64,000 nt of DNA, from contig NZ_MRDL01000051.1 of assembly GCF_002008365.1 (NCBI RefSeq), positions 920,856-984,855 of the forward strand, written 5' to 3'. Of this stretch, positions 37,323-45,396 are shown one piece after another. Made by a program: the position numbers and the translations under genes. The DNA comes from Rhizobium leguminosarum bv. viciae USDA 2370. Lineage in GTDB: Bacteria; Pseudomonadota; Alphaproteobacteria; Rhizobiales; Rhizobiaceae. The number at the start of each line of letters is the position of its first letter. Within the stretch, counting starts at the first letter, position 1. The notes under the pieces are model-generated. The model was not told where the DNA came from. It did not search any database and saw only the letters and a program-made list of their open reading frames with translations.

Positions 37323-37894
37323 CAGGCTGACAGGTCGCCAAGGACCTTTAGAATATGCTCTCGGATCGCGATGGCCGTTTTTCCCGGTGATGCGGAGGTG
37401 ACGTCGAGCACTAATGTGTTTGGGTGGAGTGGATCGAAAACCCCCGCCCTCCGACTGCGATCCCTCGAGGCTGCACATCCGTGGATTTCAACCTTTGGCG
37501 TCGCTCGGGGTTCGAAACCCGGCGAGCCAGCTCCTCTTCATCACAGCAATCGCACCGGCACCAAAACGGCGTCGCAGCCTTCGGCAGCACCGGCGATCTG
37601 TTGAAAGGTACGAAGGCTCCGCTCGTCACCCTCCAAGCCGGCATGCGTGAAAATGAAATTGGCGGACGGCGCGTAAGCGGTGATTGCATCAAGGACGGTT
37701 TGTCGAACTGGACCTGTAAACTCCCATATTCCCTTTGGAAGCGGGGCCGTTCCATCCTCATCCAGCAGACGCAGAATCGGGTTGTTGACCCAGTGGTTGT
37801 CGACAATTTTTGCCGAAACCATGGCGCTCAACTCTTTCGCGATGGTCAACTTCCCAACGCCCGGGAAGCCTATGAGCACGATGCGGACACCCAT
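37323..37894 (-). pseudogene. frameshifted P-loop kinase/AAA gene
   Basis: A nucleotide kinase-like protein is spread over three frames. The first (from 37894) gives MGVRIVLIGFPGVGKLTIAKELS with a Walker A, then NFIFTHAGLEGDE, and stops after VLVPVRLL near 37541. The second resumes with CDEEELARRVSNPERRQRLKSTDVQ (around 37475-37560). The third gives HPNTLVLDVTSASPGKTAI followed by REHILKVLGDLSA and a stop at 37323. Joined, these form a plausible protein of about 185 residues. At least two frameshifts break the gene, which lies next to the integration site. Confidence 0.75.
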
Positions 37895-38062
37895 CTTTCG
37901 CGACACCTACATAGTTTTCGTTGATAATCATATCGCCCGAAGACATGGCCGTAAATGCATGTTCCAATCGGATAGACGGTCCACGGCCCAGAAGCTTCGT
38001 TTTACGGAAGCCGCTCTACCTGTTTGGCGAAAGGCATGCTGCATGGATGGACACTTGAAAAA

Positions 38063-38107
38063 TGGCGACCCCTGCAGGAATCGAACCTGCGACAACCTGC
38101 TTAGAAG
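38063..38107 (-). tRNA. 3' half of tRNA-Arg(TCT), attachment-site remnant
   Basis: Read on the minus strand, a TTCTAAGCAGG anticodon-loop region is followed by TTGTC, a perfect T-arm GCAGG-TTCGATT-CCTGC, the acceptor 3' strand AGGGGTC, a G discriminator and an encoded CCA. The 5' side of the anticodon stem (GCGAC) cannot pair with GCAGG and no D-arm follows. Only the 3' half is therefore present, as left by tRNA-targeted integration. The element extends to the right. Confidence 0.8.
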
Positions 38108-38280
38108 GTCGCTGGCAGGCGGGCGGATCGTTTCCGATGGTTTCACTACGTTTCCAAGTCGCTGATTTTGTTGACTTATTCAGAATTGCGGAGCATTGAT
38201 TCCGCTTTCGGCGCAGACGGTTGCGCGATTTTCAAGCGGGCGTTGACCAGTCCGTCGCCCAGTTTGAAGAGGAGGAGTCC

Positions 38281-39636
38281 TTGTCCAAGCGAGCAATGAC
38301 GACGGAAAAAATTGATGCGCTGCCGCGGCGGAAGGGTGAGCGTTATGAAGTGGCCGACCCCGGATGCGACCGCCTGTGGCTTCGGGTCGGCGCACGCGAC
38401 ATCGTCTTCGTCCTGGCGGTGCGCGTGGAGGGGAAGCGCGACCCCACCCGGCTCAAGCTCGGCGTCTATGCCGAGACGACGCCCGGTGGTGACGGGTCGG
38501 CGTCGGCGGATGCGAAGCCGGGGCCGCTAACACGGCTGACGTTGGAGCAGGCCAGGGAGAAGGCCCGTCGCTGGAACGCCTGGATCAAGGCGGGCCTCGA
38601 TCCGCGCGCGGAGGACGTCCGGCTGCTTCTGGAGGCCGCGACACGGGCCGAGGCGACATTCGGCAGAGCCGTCCAGGAGTATTGCGCGTACATGCCGACG
38701 CGTGAGAAGAACAAGTCGGCGCCGGATCAGATCAAGACGTTGGAGCGCGAGCTGCTCGATCCCGAGCTCAATCCGTTCGTCGACGTCCCCATGGCCGAGA
38801 TCGACGACGACGTCATCAAAAAGATCGTGATGGCGGTTCGGGACAGGCCCGCCCGGACCTCGGCCTTCAATCTGCTGAAACTCATGTCGACCTTCTTCAA
38901 CTGGATCTACGCCGAGAACAGACGGCGCTACTATCTCGGCCCGCTCAATCCGATGGCCAACGTCAGCGCCAGGCTCCTCGGGATCGGGCGGCGCGACCGA
39001 GAACGCTTCCTCAGCGAGCCGGAGCGCGCGGCCTTCATGAGAGCCGCCGTTGCGACGCCATATCCCTATGGTCCCGTCTATGTACTGATGATGAAGACGG
39101 CCCAGAGAGAGAACGAGGTGGCCGGCATGCGCCGGTCGGAGCTCGACATCGTCAACCGGCTGTGGACGATTCCCAAGGAAAGGTACAAGCAGGACCGCCC
39201 TCACGCCGTGCCGTTGACCCAGTCGACGGTCGCCGTCATCCAGGCAGTGCTGGACGAGCTGCCGGAAGGACATGGAGACTGTCTGTTCAGCAACGACAAC
39301 GGTCAGACTCCCATCTCGGACTTCAGCCACCCGGTGGCCGAGTTCAGGAAGGTGGTGCTCGAGGAAATGCGCAAGGTCGATCCGGGCGCCATGATGCCAC
39401 CGTGGCAGCTCGAGGACACCCGCCGCACGGTACGAACCAACCTTCCGAAGCTCAAGGTACTCCACGAGCATTCGGAAGCGCTTCTCGGGCACGCCAAGGT
39501 AGGGCTGAACAAGACTTACAATCTCTACGAGTATCTGCCGGAACGAAGGGAGGCCCTCGAACGCTGGGATGCCGATATCGATCCGGACGGGCCGAAGACC
39601 GGCGCCCGGCGCTCCGGCGGGCGCCGCCGATGCTGA
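38281..39636 (+). CDS. tyrosine recombinase / site-specific integrase
   Basis: A 451-residue integrase beginning 174 bases from the tRNA remnant. The N-terminal arm-binding domain reads ALPRRKGERYEVADPGCDRLWLRVG. The SAM-like core domain follows, then the catalytic domain with Arg in QRENEVAGMRRSELD, the LEDTRRTVRTNL block (about residues 377-388; the usual His of HxLR is Glu here), and LLGHAKVGLNKTYNLYEY with the nucleophile Tyr. The start is TTG 38281 directly after GAGGAGGAG, or ATG 38296. It overlaps the next gene by 7 bases. Confidence 0.9.
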   Translation: MSKRAMTTEKIDALPRRKGERYEVADPGCDRLWLRVGARDIVFVLAVRVEGKRDPTRLKLGVYAETTPGGDGSASADAKPGPLTRLTLEQAREKARRWNAWIKAGLDPRAEDVRLLLEAATRAEATFGRAVQEYCAYMPTREKNKSAPDQIKTLERELLDPELNPFVDVPMAEIDDDVIKKIVMAVRDRPARTSAFNLLKLMSTFFNWIYAENRRRYYLGPLNPMANVSARLLGIGRRDRERFLSEPERAAFMRAAVATPYPYGPVYVLMMKTAQRENEVAGMRRSELDIVNRLWTIPKERYKQDRPHAVPLTQSTVAVIQAVLDELPEGHGDCLFSNDNGQTPISDFSHPVAEFRKVVLEEMRKVDPGAMMPPWQLEDTRRTVRTNLPKLKVLHEHSEALLGHAKVGLNKTYNLYEYLPERREALERWDADIDPDGPKTGARRSGGRRRC

Positions 39637-40544
39637 CGCGCGAGGAGCTCCATCACCTGGTCTGGACGGCGCCGTCGACGAAACTGGCCCGCGGACTGGC
39701 GGTCTCCGACAGCTACCTGAACAAGGTCTGCCGCACCCTCGCCGTCCCCCGCCCCCCTCAGGGCCACTGGCTGAAGCCGCCGGCGGATCGCGACGCGCCG
39801 ACGCCGCTTCCCCCGGCGCCGCCGGGCACGCCGGCGGGCTGGCAAAAGGGCAGGAGGCGGGCCCATCGCCATGCGTTCCGGTCGGGCGTGTCGGAAGCCG
39901 ACGTCGCCACCCTCCTCGACCGCGCGGCCTGCTTCTTCGCCGCCGCCGACGTCGACGACGGCGGAACCTATCTGAGGCCACGCGATCGGTGGCTCGTCGA
40001 CCTGACGACGACGCGCTCCGGCCTTCCCAAATGCGTGAACTTCGCCGGCGAACTGTTCCTGGCTCTCGCGGCACGGGGCCTGCGGGTCGGGATCGCCTCC
40101 CCGAGCGAGGTGTTCGTCCGCGTCGATGTGGAGCGACGGCAATCAGGCGCGGGACGCACCTACAACGCGCGCAACCGGACTTGGTCGCCGCTGCGCCCGA
40201 CCGTGGTCAACGTCGGAGGCTTCCCGGTCGGCCTGGCGATCGTCGAGACATGCATCGACAGGCAGATGCACTACGTCGGACGTGGACGGTTCGTGTCGGA
40301 GGACGAATACGCGATGCTCGGTCCGGTGGAACGCGCCGGTCATACGTTACGACGTCGCATGCACGTCGGAACCGGCCTCCTAAGGCTGATCGCCTACTCG
40401 CCGACAATCAAGCACGACCTGAGACTGGAATGGACGGAAACGCCGAAGGCGCCGCTCCAGCGCCGCATTGAAAACATCATCGACGAGATCGAGGCCACGG
40501 CGTCACGATTTCTCGAGCCGGACGCCGGGGCGTCGCCAGACTGA
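39630..40544 (+). CDS. integrase-coupled protein with HTH-like N-terminus, unknown function
   Basis: A 304-residue protein whose ATG lies inside the integrase end. The first 45 residues carry the LTREELHHLVWTAPSTKLA motif, then VSDSYLNKVCRTLAVPRPPQGHW. This motif recurs at the start of many uncharacterised proteins of mobile islands and looks like a helix-turn-helix. The rest (SDEDEY-like FVSEDEYAMLG, RRRIENIIDEIEA) is unrecognised. A DNA-binding accessory of the element is plausible. Confidence 0.75.
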   Translation: MLTREELHHLVWTAPSTKLARGLAVSDSYLNKVCRTLAVPRPPQGHWLKPPADRDAPTPLPPAPPGTPAGWQKGRRRAHRHAFRSGVSEADVATLLDRAACFFAAADVDDGGTYLRPRDRWLVDLTTTRSGLPKCVNFAGELFLALAARGLRVGIASPSEVFVRVDVERRQSGAGRTYNARNRTWSPLRPTVVNVGGFPVGLAIVETCIDRQMHYVGRGRFVSEDEYAMLGPVERAGHTLRRRMHVGTGLLRLIAYSPTIKHDLRLEWTETPKAPLQRRIENIIDEIEATASRFLEPDAGASPD

Positions 40545-40721
40545 CCTCGCGGGCGTCAGACCGGCTTCGGCACGTCATGTTCGACGCGCGGTCGAGCGTG
40601 CGCCGTGGCGAGCAAGATGCCGTGCCGGTTCCGCTCACGACAGGCGACCGATCATGCATCGCTGCCAATCGATCACCAGGCCCATGCCCTTCGAGGACGG
40701 GCTCAAACAGGAGGAAACACC

Positions 40722-41381
40722 ATGATCACCGAACGTTGCGACGGACTGGGCTTGTCGGACCCGGCCAGGAGGTCGGCGGCGCCCGGCCCGAGGAGCTTCG
40801 CCGAGCATGAAGTCGCCTGTTTCTGGGCGGCGTGTGGGGAGACGCCCGATCATTTCGGGACTCTTTTCAAGATTCTGCTGTTGACTGGCGTTCGCCCCAT
40901 CTGCGCCACCGGCGCGCGGTGCACCGACGTCGACTTCTCGGAGCGGATCTGGAACCTCCCCGGCTGGCCCTATCCCTTGGCCATGCCGCTCACTGCAGAA
41001 GCCGAGCGCCTGCTACGGAACGTATGCCGTGATCGCGCGCGACAGGACGAGCGGTTGTTTCGGCCTGGCCGAGGCGGCGCGATCTCGGCCGCCGCGCTGG
41101 CCAGGGCCCGCTCTTCGCTCGCCGAGACGATGGACGACATCTGCCGGCGAAACTTCGCGGGACGCACCATAGCGCCCTGGGGAATCCGCGCCCTGCGTTT
41201 CACGGTAAGATCCTGGTTGAACTACGACAGGGGCCGCGACTTCGCCGAACTGGTGCTGGGACAAACGAACGATAGATCTCGAAGGCTGTCGGAGTTCTGT
41301 TGCAAAATCCCGGTCCGTCGCGACGGTCTCCAAGCATGGGAGACGGCCGTCATGGCCATGGTCGGAGGAGACGTGACGTGA
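40722..41381 (+). CDS. reduced tyrosine-recombinase-like protein
   Basis: A 219-residue protein resembling only the catalytic domain: FKILLLTGVRPICATGARCTDVDFSERIWNLPGWP matches the integrase Arg-I region. WGIRALRFTVRSWLN sits where H-x-L-R-x-T is expected; the first His is missing. No clear Tyr motif is seen near the C-terminus. ATG 40722 has AGGAGGAAACACC upstream, so it is a real gene. It may be a directionality or accessory factor, or a degenerate recombinase. Confidence 0.65.
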   Translation: MITERCDGLGLSDPARRSAAPGPRSFAEHEVACFWAACGETPDHFGTLFKILLLTGVRPICATGARCTDVDFSERIWNLPGWPYPLAMPLTAEAERLLRNVCRDRARQDERLFRPGRGGAISAAALARARSSLAETMDDICRRNFAGRTIAPWGIRALRFTVRSWLNYDRGRDFAELVLGQTNDRSRRLSEFCCKIPVRRDGLQAWETAVMAMVGGDVT

Positions 41382-41444
41382 TGGGCCTCGACATCGTCTT
41401 CATCCGCATCTCGCGGCGCTGCCTTCGCGCACAGGCTCCCGACT

Positions 41445-41861
41445 CTACGAATGGGATCGGAAAGGCGGTCCATCCCGAAGTCCTTCGATCGGGGAACGGT
41501 ATCTTGTCCGCCTGTAGATGGGCGCGCGATCGATTACGGCCGATGCCGGCTTGGCGATATCGATCCAATCGACGAGCGTCAGCAGACCATGCTTCGGGAG
41601 CGGTCTGCTGTAACAGATGCCGACGCTTATCTGGAATGCGCGCAACGCGACGCTGTCGTTGAGGTCGCCGTCGGCGTCGTGCGAATCCAGGATGAGGAAC
41701 CGGGCACCGCTCCGCTCCAGTTCGACGATCGTAGCGTTTGCGCGCTCTGTTAACACGACGGTCGCCCCTAGCACGACGAAGAGCGGGCGGAGCTGGGCGG
41801 CCGTCTCTGGCTTGTGTTGTATGATGACCCGGTATCCGGCAAGCGGCTGCGGCGACGACAA
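41445..41861 (-). CDS. receiver-like (REC-fold) protein, probably not phosphorylated
   Basis: A 138-residue protein with alternating strands and helices: GYRVIIQHK, ATVVLTERANATI, then ARFLILDSHDADG, where an Asp sits at the phospho-acceptor place. The acidic pair after strand 1 is missing (IIQHK), so it is a pseudo-receiver. No output domain follows. The only start is TTG 41861. Function is unknown. Confidence 0.5.
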   Translation of the reverse strand: MSSPQPLAGYRVIIQHKPETAAQLRPLFVVLGATVVLTERANATIVELERSGARFLILDSHDADGDLNDSVALRAFQISVGICYSRPLPKHGLLTLVDWIDIAKPASAVIDRAPIYRRTRYRSPIEGLRDGPPFRSHS

Positions 41862-42155
41862 TTTCGGACCCTGTGTGGCGTGGTGGGATAAGCATGAATC
41901 CTAGCTTCAGGTTTCAGTCGCGTTAACATCGTGTCCGGGAAGAAATCGTCCGCCTGCGCTGCTAGGTCAGGCCGTCGATTGGAACTGCCTTGGCTGGGAG
42001 CCACGTATGAAGCGCGCTTCTACGGCACTTCCCAGCAGCGCGAAGTTTCGTCGGTGACGACGAGGCGCAGCACCGGCGATCGATTGCTTAGGTGGAGTGA
42101 TCCTTCTCGCTCCGCTCCGCTAGATCCGCCGGCCCATTCGGATCCTTCTCCTTGG

Positions 42156-42215
42156 ATTGTTGACAACAGCCCCTCGAATGAACATGGCGCTCACCATATG
42201 AGCATAGCGCTCATG
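42156..42215 (+). promoter_or_regulatory. candidate promoter/operator of the FtsH-like operon
   Basis: ATTGTTGACAA at 42156-42166 contains a TTGACA -35. The same 11 bases occur upstream of the XRE regulator (44830-44840, minus strand). Further right, ATGAGC-ATAGC-GCTCAT (42198-42214) forms an inverted repeat, and GCGCTCA also occurs at 42189-42195. These could be operator sites. Confidence 0.45.
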
Positions 42216-42239
42216 ATTCTCAATTGGAGCGGGAATACG

Positions 42240-42626
42240 ATGGCAATTCTACGATACGGCGAACCTGACAGGAATTCTTCCTTGCGGTCCATAACGGCCC
42301 GCGCTCGCGCCTTGCGATCGCTGTCGGTCGACCTGCGAACGATCGTCATGTCCAGGGCGCTGCCGATCCTCGACGAAACGGAAGTGCCGATCGTGGAGGA
42401 TTGGTTTGTCGACAAGCTGATGCTGCCGACGCTCGTCGGCCACATCCACTATCCTGGGCACTCCGATCCAAAGGCCTCGGGCGAATGGCGCTTCACGGCC
42501 CCGATCGAGCTGTTGTCGCTTTCGGGCGGGTGCGCGCTCGCCACCTCTCGATGGTATCGCCTCGGATCGCCGCTCCCTATCGCAAACGACACCCTGGCTG
42601 CCTGGAGCTTTCCCGATGAGCCGTGA
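42240..42626 (+). CDS. DUF6634-like protein upstream of the FtsH-like gene
   Basis: A 128-residue protein. The C-terminal part DWFVDKLMLPTLVGHIHYPGH, WRFTAPIELLSLSGGCALATSRWYRLGSPL follows the pattern of small rhizobial proteins annotated DUF6634, recalled and not verified. ATG 42240 is preferred because GGAG lies upstream; an in-frame ATG at 42198 has none. Its stop overlaps the protease start by 11 bases, so the two are coupled. Confidence 0.6.
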   Translation: MAILRYGEPDRNSSLRSITARARALRSLSVDLRTIVMSRALPILDETEVPIVEDWFVDKLMLPTLVGHIHYPGHSDPKASGEWRFTAPIELLSLSGGCALATSRWYRLGSPLPIANDTLAAWSFPDEP

Positions 42627-44538
42627 TCGACGTCTAGGCCGCCTTTCGCGTCGCGGGCATCTAGTCGAAACCCTGAGCAAGGGCCCGGCAATGTTTCTGG
42701 CCTATTCATGCATCTGCCGAACACTGCGATCCCAGTTTCACCTGATGAAGGGCTATCCGTCGACGGTGATCTTGCTGGCCCCCGACCTGAAGACTTTTGG
42801 CGTGCATAGAAGGGCCGCGGAGCTGCTGCTCGACGGACGCGCTCTGAAAGGCCGGACCTACGTCGAAGGCCGCGCCGTCGTGCATGCCATCGAGTCTCAT
42901 AAGAACAGAGACGACGGCCGGCTCACCGAGGAACTTGCAAACTGCAACGTCGTCCTGATTCTTGCTCGTCACCTTGACGTGGTGCCGTCGGAGCTGGCCG
43001 CAACGGCAGACGCCACGCTCACTCTCGAACGGCCGGATGCACGAGTCATTCATGCGGCACGAGCGCTTCTGCGGCGCAAACCGATCAACGAGCAGGCAGC
43101 CGCCGCCTTGGCGGATTGCGACTTCCATGTCCTGGCACGTGCTCTCACGAAACATCGGTTGGGAATCCACGACGCCGCTGCGCTGAGAAAGCGATCTGGG
43201 GGAATTTCCGTTGGGGGCCCTTCCCTAGATGACATCCCCGGCTACGCGTCCTTGAAACCTTGGGCGCGTTCATTGACCGAGGACCTGGCAAAAGAACGCT
43301 CCGGCGAGATCGGGTGGCAGGACGTCGATCGCGGTCTTCTGATCTATGGCCCTCCTGGAACAGGAAAGACCTTCTTCGCCACGGCGCTTGCGCGGTCCTG
43401 CGGCCTTCCGCTGGTCACGGCGTCGGTGTCAAAATGGCAGTCGGCCGGCCATCTCGGCGATCTCCTTGCCGCGATGAAAGCGACCTTCGAAGAAGCCCGC
43501 TCTCGGCAGCCCTCGATCTTGTTCCTGGACGAGCTGGACTCGATCGGTGACCGGACCAGGTTCAGGGGGGAACACGGAGTCTACTCGACACAAGTCGTCA
43601 ACTACCTGCTGGAATGTATCGACGGCGTCGAGGGACGAGACAAGATCGTCGTGGTCGCGGCGACCAATTTCCCGGAGGCGATAGACCCGGCGCTCCTTCG
43701 AAGTGGACGCATCGAACGTCACGTGCGACTCGATCTGCCGGATGCGGACGAGCGCGCCGACATCCTCCGCTTTCATCTAGGATTTGCCTGCATCTCGGAC
43801 GGGCTGCGCTCGTTGGCCGCCGATCTGGACGGATGGACGCCCGCCGATCTGGAACGATTGGCGCGAGACGCGAAGCGTCATGCCCGAGCCAAGGAGCGAC
43901 CGATCAAATTAGCCGACGTCATCGATGCGCTTCCTGCACTGCGAACGCTATCGGACGAAACCGTCGCGAGGGTATCGATACACGAAGCGGGCCACGCCGT
44001 CGTCACGCTGCTGCTCTGGTCGGACATGAAGGTCGCTCTATCTGTGCGGAGGAACTACAGGCCTACCGCGTCGACCGAGCGGCTTGGCCACGCACGATTC
44101 TTCCACCCCGACCCCGAAGTGCATACTCGCGAATCCTTGGAAAATTCGATCTGCGGGGCCCTCGCGGGCGCAGCGGCCGAAGAGCTGGTACTGGGGGCGC
44201 ACTCCAACGGTGCCGGGGGGAGACAGGGCAGCGATATCGAATACGCAACCCGTTTGGCGACCCTGATCGTGGCGTCGTACGGAATGGGCGAAAGTCTGCT
44301 GTTCGCGCTCGAGGAAACGAAGATCGAGGCGAACACGGCGCGTCGCCTGCCCGGTCCCATGCAATCCGAAATCGGCGGTATTATGCGAAAGCAGTTCGAC
44401 CGGGCGAAAGCTCTTCTCTCCCAGCACGTCACGATCCTGAAATCGCTCACGGACAATTTGCTTGAGAAAGAGACCCTCGCCGCCGACGAGGTCGCAACGC
44501 TCTTCCGGCGGGGTGCGTCGACCATTCTCAAGCGGTGA
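42616..44538 (+). CDS. soluble FtsH-like AAA+ ATPase/M41 zinc metalloprotease
   Basis: A 640-residue protein. The N-terminal 200 residues resemble a degenerate ATPase-type fold with no Walker motif and no transmembrane helix. The AAA+ core has Walker A GPPGTGKT (about residues 245-252), Walker B ILFLDELD (about 301-308), and an Arg-finger region DPALLRSGRIERH. The protease domain has HEAGH (His456, Glu457, His460) and the third ligand Asp540 in GSDIEYATRLATLIVASYGM. The FtsH pore Phe-Val-Gly appears replaced (SAGHLGD). It is predicted to be cytosolic and to degrade specific targets. Operon: overlaps the DUF6634-like gene. Confidence 0.88.
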   Translation: MSRDRRLGRLSRRGHLVETLSKGPAMFLAYSCICRTLRSQFHLMKGYPSTVILLAPDLKTFGVHRRAAELLLDGRALKGRTYVEGRAVVHAIESHKNRDDGRLTEELANCNVVLILARHLDVVPSELAATADATLTLERPDARVIHAARALLRRKPINEQAAAALADCDFHVLARALTKHRLGIHDAAALRKRSGGISVGGPSLDDIPGYASLKPWARSLTEDLAKERSGEIGWQDVDRGLLIYGPPGTGKTFFATALARSCGLPLVTASVSKWQSAGHLGDLLAAMKATFEEARSRQPSILFLDELDSIGDRTRFRGEHGVYSTQVVNYLLECIDGVEGRDKIVVVAATNFPEAIDPALLRSGRIERHVRLDLPDADERADILRFHLGFACISDGLRSLAADLDGWTPADLERLARDAKRHARAKERPIKLADVIDALPALRTLSDETVARVSIHEAGHAVVTLLLWSDMKVALSVRRNYRPTASTERLGHARFFHPDPEVHTRESLENSICGALAGAAAEELVLGAHSNGAGGRQGSDIEYATRLATLIVASYGMGESLLFALEETKIEANTARRLPGPMQSEIGGIMRKQFDRAKALLSQHVTILKSLTDNLLEKETLAADEVATLFRRGASTILKR

Positions 44539-44554
44539 GACAGGCCGTCTCACC
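44534..44554. terminator. hairpin spanning convergent stops
   Basis: GGTGAGAC and GTCTCACC with loop AGGCC overlap the FtsH-like stop and reach the XRE stop. There is no T-run, so it is a hairpin of possible terminator or 3'-end protection type. Confidence 0.5.
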
Positions 44555-44801
44555 GATCTGGGCGTACCATGGCGACTGCCGGCCCGTGGCCGGCGTTGCC
44601 GTCGATGAAGACCACCCCTTGCCCCTCGAGGGCGTCCCTCACCTTTTCGATCGCGTCGACCAAGACGTTGGATTCGCCCTTCTCTAATCGAACAATGATC
44701 TGACGGCTGACGCCCGCCAAGGCCGCCAGCTCGTCCTGGCTAAGTCCTGCCAGGGCGCGGGCCGCCCTGAGCGCGCTCATGATTTCCGACGTCGAATCCA
44801 T
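44550..44801 (-). CDS. XRE-family HTH regulator
   Basis: An 83-residue protein. The HTH is in ARALAGLSQDELAALAGVSRQIIVRLEKGE, followed by a short alpha-beta tail. It is convergent with the FtsH-like gene, 11 bases apart. An upstream TTG at 44819 could also start it; ATG 44801 is preferred. A repressor role for the neighbouring operon is inferred from the shared promoter motif. Confidence 0.8.
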   Translation of the reverse strand: MDSTSEIMSALRAARALAGLSQDELAALAGVSRQIIVRLEKGESNVLVDAIEKVRDALEGQGVVFIDGNAGHGPAVAMVRPDR

Positions 44802-44829
44802 ACCCGGAGCAGGCGACAAATAGCGGGAA

Positions 44830-44840
44830 TTGTCAACAAT
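44830..44840 (-). promoter_or_regulatory. candidate XRE promoter/operator
   Basis: On the minus strand this reads ATTGTTGACAA, containing TTGACA and the inverted arms TTGT/ACAA. It lies 29 bases before the XRE start codon and matches 42156-42166 exactly over 11 bases. Confidence 0.45.
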
Positions 44841-44874
44841 TAGGATAAAGGATTCGCGCCGTTGCGCGGAGCTC

Positions 44875-45054
44875 TCACTTGGGTGGTCGGCGCTTCAATT
44901 TCTCCCTCGGTCGTCCCTCGTTCACCCGTTTGCGGGACAGAGGATGTCCGTGCTCCGGGCGTTGTTCAGACGGAGGTTCGCCCGCGCTCTCGTTCCCTGA
45001 TGGCGGCGCCTTCGTCGGGTGCTGCAGGCCTTTCTCAAAAGGAGGCTCGTTCAA
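44875..45054 (-). CDS. possible small basic protein upstream of XRE
   Basis: A 59-codon frame starting at TTG with GGAGATCCGC before it: (L)NEPPFEKGLQHPTKAPPSG, then rich in Pro, Glu, Arg and Lys, ending KLKRRPPK. The composition is that of a disordered protein. There is no homology evidence, and the frame may be chance. Confidence 0.3.
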   Translation of the reverse strand: MNEPPFEKGLQHPTKAPPSGNESAGEPPSEQRPEHGHPLSRKRVNEGRPREKLKRRPPK

Positions 45055-45396
45055 AGCGGATCTCCCACGTCCGTGCGCGCCGACATTCTACACCCCGCCC
45101 TTGATATTGGCCAGCGATCACGGTGGAGGCGCTAGACCCCGAGCATTCATGAAGGCTTGGCAAGATGGTCGCGCGAGCCCCGCCCAGCGCCACGCCACGG
45201 CTCGTTGACCACGAGGCTGTCACGCCTCTGGCAGCAATGGCAGGACCCGCTCCGCTCCCCCATCTGCGAGTACGCCTGGGCATTCGTCCGGCGGAATGGT
45301 GGGTGCGGATCAGATCGGAAATGCGGCCGCTCCGGCGCAACGCCAGCAGAACTATCGGTCCGCTTAATCCGCTTTGAGCTGTCGCGTCGCCGATGT
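45055..45396. other. intergenic region
   Basis: About 340 bases where frames overlap on both strands but none has codon bias or a ribosome site. No feature is supported. Confidence 0.4.

Noticed and set aside
38063..38130. Complete tRNA-Arg gene
   Set aside because: The 5' anticodon strand does not pair with the 3' strand and no D-arm or acceptor 5' strand is present, so only the 3' half exists.
38527..40074. 515-codon frame antisense to the integrase and HTH genes
   Set aside because: Extreme Arg/Gly/Pro composition and no motif; both sense genes have conserved motifs.
43330..43400. Canonical membrane FtsH
   Set aside because: No transmembrane segment in 640 residues and an unrelated 200-residue N-terminal domain; called FtsH-like instead.
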